This document shows, piece after piece, positions 6,682 through 14,440 of a DNA stretch of 22,613 bases. The stretch comes from JAAEQG01 sp023133475 (GTDB lineage: Bacteria; Planctomycetota; Phycisphaerae; UBA1845): contig DAOVLE010000060.1 of NCBI GenBank assembly GCA_030631415.1, positions 1-22,613 on the forward strand, in the 5' to 3' direction. Each line of letters opens with the position of its first letter. Within the stretch, counting starts at the first letter, position 1. Both the position numbers and the translations under genes were made by a program. A model generated the notes under the pieces. That model searched no databases. It saw only the letters and a program-made list of their open reading frames with translations, and had not been told where the DNA came from.

Positions 6682-7548
6682 ATGGGTGTTAAGCAATACA
6701 AGCCTACTACCGCGGGAAGACGTGTGGCGTCGGTGAACGACTACGCCGAGCTGACGGACAAGCGAAGCCACCCGGAGAAGTCGCTGACCGAACGTCTGGT
6801 CAGGACTGGTGGCCGTAATCATCATGGGGTGATCACCTGTCGCCATCGTGGCGGTGGTGCCCGGCGGTTGTACCGCAAGATCGACTTCAAGCGTCGCAAA
6901 GATGACGTCGAAGCGAAGGTGCTGCGAATCGAGTATGATCCTAACCGTAGTTGCCACATCGCGCTTTTGGAGTATGCCGACGGCGAGCGGCGGTATATTC
7001 TGGCCCCTGTCAAGATTCAGGTGGACGATGCGGTGATAAGCGGCCTGAAGACCGAGCCCAAGCTCGGCAATTGCATGCCGCTACGTTCGATTCCGGTGGG
7101 GATGGACGTGCATAACGTCGAGATGAACCCCGGTCAGGGTGGCAAGCTGGCCCGTAGCGCGGGCGGCAGTGCGCGTTTGCTGGCGCGTGAGGGTGACTGG
7201 GCGACGCTGGTGATGCCGTCCGGTGAAATGCGTCAGGTTCGCTCGGATTGTCGGGCGACGATTGGGGTGTTGGGCAACGCGGAGCATCAGAACCTGCGGT
7301 TGGGCAAAGCGGGTCGCAAACGGCATATGGGTCGCCGCCCGCACGTGGGCGGCAACGCGATGAACCCGCACGACCACCCGATGGGTGGCGGTGAAGGCCA
7401 CCGCAAGGGTGGGCGTCATCCTTGCAGTCCCACTGGCGTGTTGGCCAAGGGCGGGCGGACCCGCAAGGTTCACAAGAGTTCGAACCGTCGTATTCTAAGA
7501 CGGCGCAAGAGTAAGCGTTACGGGCAGTTGACTCTGTCCAGGAAATAA
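6682..7548 (+). CDS. rplB: Large ribosomal subunit protein L2
   Basis: L2 binds 23S rRNA domain IV and is needed for subunit joining and peptidyl transfer. The 288-residue protein has the N-terminal basic extension (GVKQYKPTTAGRR), the OB fold with RHRGGGARRLYRKIDFKR, the SH3-like domain, and the C-terminal MNPHDHPMGGGEG region. The first histidine of the usual DHPHGGGEG motif is kept, while the second is methionine here. The C-terminus is basic (RRRKSKRYGQLTLSRK), as expected. It starts 38 bases after rplW. Confidence 0.97.
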   Translation: MGVKQYKPTTAGRRVASVNDYAELTDKRSHPEKSLTERLVRTGGRNHHGVITCRHRGGGARRLYRKIDFKRRKDDVEAKVLRIEYDPNRSCHIALLEYADGERRYILAPVKIQVDDAVISGLKTEPKLGNCMPLRSIPVGMDVHNVEMNPGQGGKLARSAGGSARLLAREGDWATLVMPSGEMRQVRSDCRATIGVLGNAEHQNLRLGKAGRKRHMGRRPHVGGNAMNPHDHPMGGGEGHRKGGRHPCSPTGVLAKGGRTRKVHKSSNRRILRRRKSKRYGQLTLSRK

Positions 7549-7632
7549 CAGGCTGGAAGCTGTATGCGACGCGCCGAGCGGGTCGAACAGCGGCTTTGAT
7601 GCCGGTAGTGCAATGATGAGGTGACCTAGGGA

Positions 7633-7899
7633 ATGGCACGTTCACAGAAGAAGGGTCCGTATGTGGACGAGAGGCTCTTTGGGAAGGTGGCAAAAGCCAA
7701 AGAGATCGGTGCGACCACACCCATTCGCACGTGGGCACGACGTTGCACAATCGTCCCGGAGTTTGTCGGGCAGAAGTTCGAGATTCATAACGGGAAAGTG
7801 TTTATGTCGCTTTACGTGACCGAGGACATGGTCGGGCATAAGCTGGGTGAGTTCAGCCCGACGCGGACTTATCGTGGGCACGGTGGTCGGCGGAAGTAA
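7633..7899 (+). CDS. rpsS: Small ribosomal subunit protein S19
   Basis: S19 forms a complex with S13 in the 30S head near the A-site tRNA. The 88-residue product has MARSQKKGPYVDERL at the start, IRTWARRCTIVPEFVGQ in the centre and MVGHKLGEFSPTRTYRGHGG at the end, a full-length classical S19. AGGGA lies directly before the ATG. The 84-base gap to rplB holds no clear structure. Confidence 0.97.
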   Translation: MARSQKKGPYVDERLFGKVAKAKEIGATTPIRTWARRCTIVPEFVGQKFEIHNGKVFMSLYVTEDMVGHKLGEFSPTRTYRGHGGRRK

Positions 7900-7939
7900 T
7901 CAGGTTAGTGTGTTGGGCACGAGTCAGGCGGTCAGAGAG

Positions 7940-8293
7940 ATGGCAGATACGATTGCTCTCGATAAAAGCTGGGTGGCGACCCACCGTTATGCACGCATTA
8001 GCGCCCGCAAGTCGCGGCTGGTGATGGATACGATCCGAGGCATGGAATGCGACCAGGCTTTGGATGCCTTGCGGTTCGACCGCCATCGGGCCAGCGGCAT
8101 GATCGCGGACGTTTTGAAGTCGGCGATGGCCAACGCCAATGAGAAAGAGGCGGAGATGGCCCATCTGCTTATCAAGGAAGCGCGGGTTGACGAAGGCCCG
8201 TATTATCGCCGGTGGCGCCCCAAGGATCGGGGGCGGGCCCATCCGATCGCAAAGCGGACCAGTCATTTGATTATCAAGGTGGCTGAACGGTAA
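7940..8293 (+). CDS. rplV: Large ribosomal subunit protein L22
   Basis: L22 binds 23S rRNA and its beta-hairpin reaches the tunnel constriction, where macrolide resistance changes map in other bacteria. The 117-residue protein has RYARISARKSRLVMDTIRG early, AMANANEKEAEMAHLLIKEA in the middle and the hairpin RRWRPKDRGRAHPIAKRTSHL. The ATG at 7940 is chosen because the longer in-frame extension into the end of rpsS does not resemble the family. It follows rpsS by 40 bases. Confidence 0.96.
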   Translation: MADTIALDKSWVATHRYARISARKSRLVMDTIRGMECDQALDALRFDRHRASGMIADVLKSAMANANEKEAEMAHLLIKEARVDEGPYYRRWRPKDRGRAHPIAKRTSHLIIKVAER

Positions 8294-8366
8294 TGTGCTT
8301 TTGGGTGAAGGCGGGCGTTTGACGCGGGGTGTGACAATAGGGTCTTTCGACGTGGTGGAGTGAGCC

Positions 8367-9065
8367 ATGGGTCAGAAAATCCATCCACTTGGGTTTCGGG
8401 TTGGTATCACCGAAGGTTGGCGATCGCGGTGGTACGCACCGAAGTCGTTGTACGGCGAGTTTCTGGTTGAGGATCAACGGATTCGCAAGTACATCGATCA
8501 TCAGTTGAACCGTCAACCGCCGTACGCCGCCGTGGCCAAGATTGAGATCGAGCGTACGCGCAACGAGGTGAAGGTGATCCTGCACACCGCCAGGCCTGGT
8601 CTGGTGATAGGCCCCAAGGGCTCGGAGGTGGACAAGCTGCGGGACGCGCTGGAGAACATGGTCGGGCGTAAGATCAGCCTGAACATCGTGGAGATTCGGC
8701 ATCCGGACCTGGATGCGACCCTGGTGGCGGAGGCCCTTGCCGAGCAACTTAAAAAGCGTGGGGCGTTTCGCCGGGCGATGAAGCAGCGAGCGGAAGGTTG
8801 CATGGCGGCAGGTGCCAAAGGTGTGAAGATCATGTGCTCGGGTCGTCTGGGCGGGGCGGAAATGGCCCGCCGGGAGACCAAGATGATGGGCTCGATTCCT
8901 TTGCACACTTTACAGGCCCATGTGGACTACGCCCTGGCCAGAAGTTGCACCAATTATGGGGTCATCGGCGTGAAGGTTTGGCTGTACCAAGGCCGCTATG
9001 GTGAGGAAGTCGAGGGCATAGATGTTCCGCGTCATGGGATGCGGTCGCGTGGCAAACGTGGGTAG
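8367..9065 (+). CDS. rpsC: Small ribosomal subunit protein S3
   Basis: S3 lies in the 30S head at the mRNA entry channel and helps the helicase action there. The 232-residue protein starts MGQKIHPLGFRVGITEGW, contains the KH domain loop with VIGPKGSEVDKLR, and ends with the C-terminal domain (GVKIMCSGRLGGAEMARRE and GVIGVKVWLYQG). Its C-terminal tail is short and basic. GGAG lies six bases before the ATG. Confidence 0.97.
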   Translation: MGQKIHPLGFRVGITEGWRSRWYAPKSLYGEFLVEDQRIRKYIDHQLNRQPPYAAVAKIEIERTRNEVKVILHTARPGLVIGPKGSEVDKLRDALENMVGRKISLNIVEIRHPDLDATLVAEALAEQLKKRGAFRRAMKQRAEGCMAAGAKGVKIMCSGRLGGAEMARRETKMMGSIPLHTLQAHVDYALARSCTNYGVIGVKVWLYQGRYGEEVEGIDVPRHGMRSRGKRG

Positions 9066-9101
9066 GCATGTTTGCCGGCCCGGTGAAGTGGAGATAATCC
9101 G

Positions 9102-9521
9102 ATGGCGTTGATGCCCAAGCGGATCAAATACAGGAAATCGCAACGGGGCAAGATTCGCGGGCGAGCCTCTCGCGGCAATAGCGTCTCCTATGGGGAGTTC
9201 GGTCTGCAAGTCCTGGAGTGCGGGTGGATTACCGCCCGGCAGATCGAGGCTGGTCGTGTGGCGGCGACGCACTTTCTGCACCGTGAGGGGCGGGTGTACG
9301 TGCGGTTGTTCCCGCACAAGCCGGTATCAGCCAAGCCGCTGGAGACGCGGATGGGCAAGGGCAAGGGCGATCCGGAGTTTTGGGTGGCGTGTGTGCGACC
9401 CGGGACGATCATGTACGAAATCGGCGGCGTGGTTGAGGACGTTGCCCGAGATGCTTTTCGGCGAGTTGCAGCCAAGATGCCTTACCGGTGCAGGTTCGTC
9501 ACTCGCCGGGTCGGAGTGTAG
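9102..9521 (+). CDS. rplP: Large ribosomal subunit protein L16
   Basis: L16 sits near the A site of the 50S subunit and contacts tRNA. The 139-residue product shows MPKRIKYRKSQRGKIRGRA, the central FGLQVLECGWITARQIEAGR, and MGKGKGDPEFWVACVRPG, all diagnostic. The ATG at 9102 has GGAG at a good distance; a second ATG at 9111 would remove only three residues. The 75-base gap to rpmC contains a perfect palindrome described separately. Confidence 0.97.
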   Translation: MALMPKRIKYRKSQRGKIRGRASRGNSVSYGEFGLQVLECGWITARQIEAGRVAATHFLHREGRVYVRLFPHKPVSAKPLETRMGKGKGDPEFWVACVRPGTIMYEIGGVVEDVARDAFRRVAAKMPYRCRFVTRRVGV

Positions 9522-9547
9522 CAGGGGACGCTTGGTAAACCGAGGAT

Positions 9548-9566
9548 CACCGGCGAGACGCCGGTG
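9548..9566. repeat. REP-like palindrome inside the ribosomal operon
   Basis: CACCGGCG-AGA-CGCCGGTG is an eight-base-pair perfect stem with a three-base loop, set in the rplP-rpmC gap and followed by CCACCG. It has no T-run, so transcription should read through. Its look (GC-rich perfect stem followed by CCACCG) is that of a dispersed repeat, but no second copy is in this window. Confidence 0.65.
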
Positions 9567-9596
9567 CCACCGAGGTTGATGGTTGAGGCTGATGCC

Positions 9597-9845
9597 ATGA
9601 AAATCTCAGAACTCCGCGAGATGAAAACTGAGGAGCTGCACGGCGAGATAGATCGGTTGCGCCGACATCTGTTCGATCTGCGGGCCCAGGCGGTTACCGA
9701 AAAGCTGGAAAACCCGAACCGGTTGACCCAGACCAAGCGCGACATCGCGCGGGTGTATACCCTGTTGCGTGAACGGGGAGAGACGGACATCGAACAAGGT
9801 CAGTACCATCTTGAGGCGTCAGCCACCCACCGTCGCGGCGGGTAG
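9597..9845 (+). CDS. rpmC: Large ribosomal subunit protein L29
   Basis: L29 is a small two-helix protein beside L23 at the tunnel exit. The core is clear: MKISELREMKTEELHGEIDRLRRHLFDLR followed in pieces by EKLENPNRLTQTKRDIARVYTLLRER. The product has 82 residues, longer than the usual 60-70, because of a tail of about 18 residues after the second helix (ending ASATHRRGG). The ATG at 9597 has GAGG eight bases upstream. A longer frame beginning inside the preceding palindrome was rejected. Confidence 0.93.
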   Translation: MKISELREMKTEELHGEIDRLRRHLFDLRAQAVTEKLENPNRLTQTKRDIARVYTLLRERGETDIEQGQYHLEASATHRRGG

Positions 9846-9886
9846 GCTCGACTCCCTGGATACAGACGAGAGGCGTGCAGGACGTG

Positions 9887-10153
9887 ATGACCGAAAGTAG
9901 CACTAGCGAGAGGCGGCCCCAACCAAAGCGCACCGGGCTGGTGACGTCGGACAAGGGCGACAAGACCATTCGGGTCTCTTACCGGTATAGTATGAAGCAT
10001 CCGAAGTACGGTAAATATCTCCGGCGGCGAACGACGCTGCACGTCCACGACGAGCAGAACAAAGCCAAAGTTGGAAACCGTGTTGAAGTGATGGCGTGCC
10101 GGCCTATCTCGAAGACGAAGTGCTGGCGGTTGATCCGCGTGCTGGGTGTTTAG
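9887..10153 (+). CDS. rpsQ: Small ribosomal subunit protein S17
   Basis: S17 is a primary 16S rRNA binder of the 30S body with an OB fold. The 88-residue protein has TGLVTSDKGDKTIRVSYRY, KYGKYLRRRTTLHVHDE and VGNRVEVMACRPISKTKCWRL, each typical. The ATG at 9887, with AGGA closely upstream, is preferred over the GTG at 9875. The N-terminus has about a dozen polar residues before the fold (ESSTSERRPQPK). Confidence 0.95.
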   Translation: MTESSTSERRPQPKRTGLVTSDKGDKTIRVSYRYSMKHPKYGKYLRRRTTLHVHDEQNKAKVGNRVEVMACRPISKTKCWRLIRVLGV

Positions 10154-10221
10154 GCGTTGCTTGGAGTTTGCGCTGCCTGGAGTTTGCTGGTGGAATGGTT
10201 TGAGCGGAGCGGGTTGTAACG

Positions 10222-10638
10222 ATGATTCAGATGCAAACCAAGGTTGACGTAGCGGACAACACCGGCGCGAAGCAGGCCCAGGTGATCACGGTGCTGAAGG
10301 GAAGCACTGCTCGTCATGGCAAGAAGCGGCTTAAGCATGCCCGGATTGGTGATATTGTGGTTGTGACGGTGAAGAAGGCGTTGCCCAACAGCGACTTCAC
10401 CGGTGGCGCGACCCGGAAAGACCGGTCGACTCGGCGGCTGGCCAAGGCGGTGGTTATCCGCACACGGCGTTCGACGGCACGGCGTGACGGGAGTTACGTG
10501 CGGTTCGACAGCAACGCGGTTGTTCTTTTGGACGACAACAACGATCCGCGGGGGACGCGCATTTTTGGTGCGGTGGCCCGCGAGCTTCGCGAGAAGGGAT
10601 ATATGAAGATTATCTCGCTGGCGGAGGAAGTGGTTTAG
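10222..10638 (+). CDS. rplN: Large ribosomal subunit protein L14, with two loop insertions
   Basis: L14 lies at the subunit interface, forms bridge contacts with 16S rRNA and binds L19 and the silencing factor RsfS. The start MIQMQTKVDVADNTGAK and the end RIFGAVARELREKGYMKIISLAEEV are textbook. The product is 138 residues against about 122 usually. The extra residues lie in two basic loops: around KGSTARHGKKRLKHARIGD (about seven extra) and around SDFTGGATRKDRSTRRLAKA (about nine extra). The insertions keep the frame and codon use of the gene. A short direct repeat GGAGTTTGC occurs twice in the gap before it. Confidence 0.95.
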   Translation: MIQMQTKVDVADNTGAKQAQVITVLKGSTARHGKKRLKHARIGDIVVVTVKKALPNSDFTGGATRKDRSTRRLAKAVVIRTRRSTARRDGSYVRFDSNAVVLLDDNNDPRGTRIFGAVARELREKGYMKIISLAEEVV

Positions 10639-10693
10639 GTTTGAGGTTCCCCGCCGGTGTTGGCGGGCATTGCGGGTTATTGAGGTTTTGGCG

Positions 10694-11050
10694 ATGGCTT
10701 ACCATGTAAAGCGAAACGACACCGTGGAGGTGATCAGCGGCGACCATAAGGGAGCCCGGGGTAAAGTGCTGCGGATTGACCGGGATAATCAACGAGTTGT
10801 GGTCGAGGGAGTGAACATGGTGTATCGGCATGTTCGCCCGACGAAACGCAACCCGCAGGGTGGTCGGATTCAGAAAGAGGCTCCGATTCATATCTCCAAT
10901 GTATTGCCGGTGGATACCAAGATCGGTCGTGGTTCTCGGGTCCACTTCGAGACGGAGTATGGTGACTCGGGCAAGGTTATGAGGAAGGTTCGCATTGCTC
11001 GCAGCGGGACGACGTTGGATACGCTGAGGCAAGTGGTTTCGTCCGCGTAA
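10694..11050 (+). CDS. rplX: Large ribosomal subunit protein L24
   Basis: L24 starts 50S assembly by binding the 5' end of 23S rRNA. The 118-residue protein has a KOW motif (VEVISGDHKGARGKVLRID) and the following VVVEGVNMVYRHVRPTKRNPQGG, both diagnostic. The ATG at 10694 begins MAYHVKRND; an in-frame TTG further upstream was not used. The C-terminal part (KVMRKVRIARSGTTLD) is somewhat longer than in E. coli. Confidence 0.95.
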   Translation: MAYHVKRNDTVEVISGDHKGARGKVLRIDRDNQRVVVEGVNMVYRHVRPTKRNPQGGRIQKEAPIHISNVLPVDTKIGRGSRVHFETEYGDSGKVMRKVRIARSGTTLDTLRQVVSSA

Positions 11051-11080
11051 GCGGAAATTGGACTATGGGGAGTTGGCGCA

Positions 11081-11635
11081 GTGGCCAGACTTCTGGATAA
11101 ATACATGCAGGAGGTTCGCCCAGCCTTGGGTGCCGAGTTGGAGCGTGGCAATGTGCTGTCGCTTCCGCGGTTGAGCAAGGTTGTGGTTTCAATGGGCGTC
11201 GGCAAAAGCCTTGCAGAGAAGAAGCGCTTTGGGGCGGCCATTGTGGACCTTACGAAGATCACGGGTCAAAAACCGGCGGTGTGCAAGGCGCGCAAGAGCG
11301 TGTCGAACTTCAAGCTTCGCCGGGGTTACGAGGTTGGGCTGAAGGTTACCCTTCGGGGTAAGCGGATGTGGGAATTTGTTGATCGGCTGATCAACACTGC
11401 GATCCCTCGTGTTCGTGACTTTCGCGGGCTTGGTTTGGGTAGTTTCGACGGGCACGGCAATTATTCGCTGGGTATCATGGAGCAGTCGATATTCCCTGAG
11501 ATTGACATCGGCAAGGTGGAATTTCCTCAGGGCATGAATATCACACTGGTGACCTCGGCGCGTAACGACGCGGAGGGGCGTGAGTTGCTGACCCGGTTGG
11601 GGATGCCGTTTAGGCGATCTGAAGAACAGGTTTGA
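11081..11635 (+). CDS. rplE: Large ribosomal subunit protein L5
   Basis: L5 binds 5S rRNA and forms bridges in the central protuberance. The 184-residue product carries LPRLSKVVVSMGVG, KARKSVSNFKLRRGYEVG, MWEFVDRLINTAIPRVRDFRGL and FDGHGNYSLGIMEQSIFPEI. The start is GTG at 11081, giving MARLLDKYMQEVRP, with GGGGAG eight bases upstream; the first ATG (11105) would cut conserved residues. Its stop is six bases before rpsN. Confidence 0.97.
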   Translation: MARLLDKYMQEVRPALGAELERGNVLSLPRLSKVVVSMGVGKSLAEKKRFGAAIVDLTKITGQKPAVCKARKSVSNFKLRRGYEVGLKVTLRGKRMWEFVDRLINTAIPRVRDFRGLGLGSFDGHGNYSLGIMEQSIFPEIDIGKVEFPQGMNITLVTSARNDAEGRELLTRLGMPFRRSEEQV

Positions 11636-11641
11636 TTGTTT

Positions 11642-11827
11642 ATGGCGACGAAAGCTTGGATTAATAAGGCGAAGGCTACGCCGAAGTTTTCCACTCGGCG
11701 GGTTCGGCGTTGTGAGCTTTGCGGGCGTTCGCGTGCTGTTTACCGCAAGTTCAAGATTTGCCGTATTTGTTTTCGAACACTGGCACACGAAGGGAAGATT
11801 CCAGGCGTTCGTAAGGCGAGTTGGTAG
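11642..11827 (+). CDS. rpsN: Small ribosomal subunit protein S14, zinc-binding short form
   Basis: S14 belongs to the 30S head near S3 and S10. This is the 61-residue type with an intact zinc ribbon: C24, C27, C40 and C43 in CELCGRSRAVYRKFKICRIC. The end reads ALAHEGKIPGVRKASW-like (TLAHEGKIPGVRKASW), as in other type Z proteins. The ATG at 11642 is used rather than an upstream TTG. Zinc dependence is known for this form; whether a zinc-free copy exists elsewhere cannot be judged here. Confidence 0.96.
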   Translation: MATKAWINKAKATPKFSTRRVRRCELCGRSRAVYRKFKICRICFRTLAHEGKIPGVRKASW

Positions 11828-11849
11828 CGATAGCTGGAAAGACTAAAAG

Positions 11850-12245
11850 ATGTGGAGTGATCCGTTAGCCGACATGCTGACGCGGATTCGCAATGCGGCT
11901 CGTGTTCGCCGCAAGACCGTTAAGATTCCGGCGTCAAAGGTGAAGGTTGGTGTGGCTGAGGTGCTTAAATCCGAAGGCTATATCACTGACTACGATGTCG
12001 TGGAAGACGACAAGCAGGGGATTCTGCGCGTCGAGCTTAAGTATGGCCCACGTGGGGAGGATTTGATTCACGAGATCAAACGTGTGTCGAAACCCGGGTG
12101 TCGGCGATACTCCAAGGTGGACGACCTCCCCAGTGTGTTGGACGGTTTGGGCATCGCGGTCGTTTCGACCAGTGTTGGGGTTCTTAGTGACCGGGTTTGC
12201 CGCCAGAAGCGTGTCGGTGGTGAGTTGATCTGCACGGTCTATTAG
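11850..12245 (+). CDS. rpsH: Small ribosomal subunit protein S8
   Basis: S8 binds helix 21 of 16S rRNA and in E. coli represses the spc operon. The 131-residue protein starts DPLADMLTRIRNAARVRRKTV and ends STSVGVLSDRVCRQKRVGGELIC, with the usual GxxV-type core between. It matches the normal length. It begins 22 bases after rpsN. Autoregulation is possible from family knowledge, but no S8-binding mimic was recognised in this window. Confidence 0.97.
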   Translation: MWSDPLADMLTRIRNAARVRRKTVKIPASKVKVGVAEVLKSEGYITDYDVVEDDKQGILRVELKYGPRGEDLIHEIKRVSKPGCRRYSKVDDLPSVLDGLGIAVVSTSVGVLSDRVCRQKRVGGELICTVY

Positions 12246-12294
12246 CAGCGGGCAATTTTGCCGTGGGGCGGTTGCTCTCCAGAGGTGCTTGAGA

Positions 12295-12891
12295 ATGTCG
12301 CGGATAGGTAAGAAACCGGTGGCGGTCCCCGATGGTGTCAAGATTGACATCGCCGGGAAGAAGTGCAACGTCTCTGGGCCGAAGGGGCAATTGAGCTGGG
12401 AGCTGCCCGAGTGCGTATCTGCCAGGTACGATGATGGGGCAAAGGCCATAGAGGTCCACCCGGTGGCGGAGACGAAACAGTCGCGAGCGTTGCACGGGAC
12501 GTCGCGTGCCTTGCTGGCCAACATGGTTCGTGGTGTGAGCCAGGGTTACGAGCGCCGATTGCTGATCTACGGGACGGGCTACGGTTGCAAGCTGGACGGC
12601 AAGTTTCTGTGCCTTAACGTGGGGTTCATGGGTCGCGGGTCCAAGGATAAGTCGCAATTCAGGATACCTGTCCCGGATAGCCTTGATATTGATATTGAGA
12701 CGGCGGCGGCTCGTGGCGACATAGAGCCGGCCAAGTTTGTGGTGCGTGGTTGCGACAAGCAGGTTGTTGGTCAGTTTGCCGCCGAAGTTCGCAAGATTCG
12801 CCCCCCCGAGCCTTACAAAGGTAAAGGTATTCGGTACGATGACGAGCATGTCCGCAAGAAGCAGGGCAAGGCGTTTGCCAGTGGCGGCTAG
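12295..12891 (+). CDS. rplF: Large ribosomal subunit protein L6
   Basis: L6 lies at the base of the L7/L12 stalk beside the sarcin-ricin loop. The 198-residue product begins MSRIGKKPVAVPDGVKI and ends with the signature RPPEPYKGKGIRYDDEHVRKKQGKA. It is about 20 residues longer than E. coli L6. Most of the excess lies in the second domain, between GFMGRGSKDK and VRGCDKQVVGQ. The ATG at 12295 starts the conserved sequence; an upstream TTG was set aside. Confidence 0.96.
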   Translation: MSRIGKKPVAVPDGVKIDIAGKKCNVSGPKGQLSWELPECVSARYDDGAKAIEVHPVAETKQSRALHGTSRALLANMVRGVSQGYERRLLIYGTGYGCKLDGKFLCLNVGFMGRGSKDKSQFRIPVPDSLDIDIETAAARGDIEPAKFVVRGCDKQVVGQFAAEVRKIRPPEPYKGKGIRYDDEHVRKKQGKAFASGG

Positions 12892-12956
12892 ATGGTTTGA
12901 GCGGATTTGAGGGATTGTCAAGTTAGGGTTCATGTTTGGTTGAAGGTTCGCAAGGG

Positions 12957-13325
12957 ATGAAAGCAGACAAGCTAAAAGCCGTTCGCCGTCGTCGCCGCAA
13001 GGTCCGGGTGCGAAAACTGATTTTTGGTGATACGGGCTGCCCGCGGCTGACCGTGACTCGTAGCCTGCTGCACATCAGTGCTCAGATCATCGATGATGAG
13101 CAGGGCGTGACGTTGTGTCAGGCTAGTTCGATGAACAAGGACCTGCGCGACAGCGTCGAGTATGGCGGGAATGTCGCGGCGGCCAAGATCGTCGGGGCGG
13201 CGCTGGCGGAGCGTGGCAAGAGCAAAGGGGTCGAGGCGGTGCGTTTCGATCGTAACGGATACAGGTTTCATGGGCGGATCAAGGCTTTGGCCGACGCCGC
13301 TCGCGAAGGTGGGTTGAAGTTCTAG
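12957..13325 (+). CDS. rplR: Large ribosomal subunit protein L18
   Basis: L18 brings 5S rRNA into the 50S subunit together with L5. The 122-residue protein has a basic N-terminus rich in arginine (RRRRRKVRVRKLIFG), then PRLTVTRSLLHISAQIIDDEQG and the C-terminal VRFDRNGYRFHGRIKALADAAREGGL, all diagnostic. The ATG at 12957 fits the family start better than the in-frame codon at 12936. A 65-base gap separates it from rplF. Confidence 0.96.
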   Translation: MKADKLKAVRRRRRKVRVRKLIFGDTGCPRLTVTRSLLHISAQIIDDEQGVTLCQASSMNKDLRDSVEYGGNVAAAKIVGAALAERGKSKGVEAVRFDRNGYRFHGRIKALADAAREGGLKF

Positions 13326-13422
13326 TGCTTCGATGATCTGTCGAATCAGTGGTGCTGGAGCACTGGGAGCAGTGTGACGCCGGGTTTCCGGGGAATGCTG
13401 CACAGGCTGGCGGGATGGCTTT

Positions 13423-13947
13423 ATGGCACAATTTGGAAAAAAAGCTCGTGGCAAGGCTCCCGGTGGTGACGCTGGTGAGCGGGAATTCGACGAAGAGGTC
13501 GTTAAGATTTACCGCTGTGCCACGGTGGTCAAAGGCGGGCGGCGTTTCAGTTTTTCGGCGCTGGTCGTGGTTGGCGATCGCAACGGGCGTGTGGGGGTCG
13601 GCTACGGGAAGGCCCCGGAGGTTCCGTCGGCAGTTGAGAAGGCCCGCAAAATTGCAACCCGCGAGATGAAACCCATCGGGCGTCAGGGGACCACGATCCC
13701 ACATCAGGTGACCGTCAAATACGGCGCGTCCCAAGTGGTTCTGGTCCCGGCGAGCCCGGGCACGGGGGTGATTGCAGGAGCCAGTGTCCGCCCGGTATTG
13801 GAGTTGGCGGGTATTCACGACGTTCTGACCAAGAGCTATGGGTCCAACAGCCCCAAGAACCTGGTCCGGGCGACATATAAGGCGCTGCTCGGTCTGCTGA
13901 ATCGGGAAGAGATTGGGCGGTTGCGTGGCGTCGAGATATCGGGGTAA
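13423..13947 (+). CDS. rpsE: Small ribosomal subunit protein S5
   Basis: S5 lies at the 30S decoding and mRNA-entry region and affects fidelity. The 174-residue protein has VKGGRRFSFSALVVVGDRNG, VGVGYGKAPEVPSAVEKA, the glycine-rich VLVPASPGTGVIAGASVRPVLELAGI and SPKNLVRATYKALLGL. The next gene begins six bases later and is rplO: the rpmD gene that lies between them in E. coli is absent. The 97-base gap upstream shows no clear structure. Confidence 0.97.
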   Translation: MAQFGKKARGKAPGGDAGEREFDEEVVKIYRCATVVKGGRRFSFSALVVVGDRNGRVGVGYGKAPEVPSAVEKARKIATREMKPIGRQGTTIPHQVTVKYGASQVVLVPASPGTGVIAGASVRPVLELAGIHDVLTKSYGSNSPKNLVRATYKALLGLLNREEIGRLRGVEISG

Positions 13948-13953
13948 GGTCTG

Positions 13954-14400
13954 ATGGATATTGCAGAGATTACCAAAGCGGCTGGTCGAGACAAGAAGCG
14001 CCGGCGTGTAGGGCGTGGGCGTGGTAGCGGAATGGGCAAGACCTCCGGCCGAGGGAGTAATGGTTGTGGTTCGCGGGCCGGCTGGACGGCGCGGGGTATG
14101 GCGGAAGGCGGGCAGATGCCGCTGTTCCGGCGGATTCCCAAGCGCGGGTTCAGCAATGCCGATTTCCGCCGCGTCTACAGCATCGTGAATATCGCGGACC
14201 TGGAGGAGAGGTTCGAGGTCGGCGACCACGTGACGCGGCAGGCGTTGGTGGAGGCGGGTTTGTTGCGCAGCGTGCGGGTCGATGTCAAGATTCTGGGCAA
14301 CGGCGAGCTGAGCAAGAAGCTGATTGTCGAGGCATCCAGGTTCAGCAAGTCGGCGATGGATAAGATCACCAAGGTCGGCGGCGAGGCGAAGATCGTTTAA
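13954..14400 (+). CDS. rplO: Large ribosomal subunit protein L15
   Basis: L15 is a late 50S assembly protein with a long basic N-terminal extension. The 148-residue product has the RRVGRGRGSGMGKTSGRGSNG stretch, then GGQMPLFRRIPKRGFSNADF, and ends with ASRFSKSAMDKITKVGGEAKIV, typical of the family. It follows rpsE by six bases and precedes secY by 40 bases, the normal spc order apart from the missing rpmD. Confidence 0.97.
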   Translation: MDIAEITKAAGRDKKRRRVGRGRGSGMGKTSGRGSNGCGSRAGWTARGMAEGGQMPLFRRIPKRGFSNADFRRVYSIVNIADLEERFEVGDHVTRQALVEAGLLRSVRVDVKILGNGELSKKLIVEASRFSKSAMDKITKVGGEAKIV

Positions 14401-14440
14401 GGAGAGGCTCTGGCGGCTTTGCCGTGGGGGCAGCAAGCTC

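Noticed and set aside
9564..9596. Longer N-terminus for L29 starting within the rplP-rpmC palindrome
   Set aside because: The extra eleven residues are not family-like, and the ATG at 9597 has a proper GAGG upstream.
10154..10221. Direct repeat GGAGTTTGC twice before rplN as a regulatory site
   Set aside because: Two nine-base copies in a short gap can occur by chance, and no palindrome or promoter pattern supports a function.
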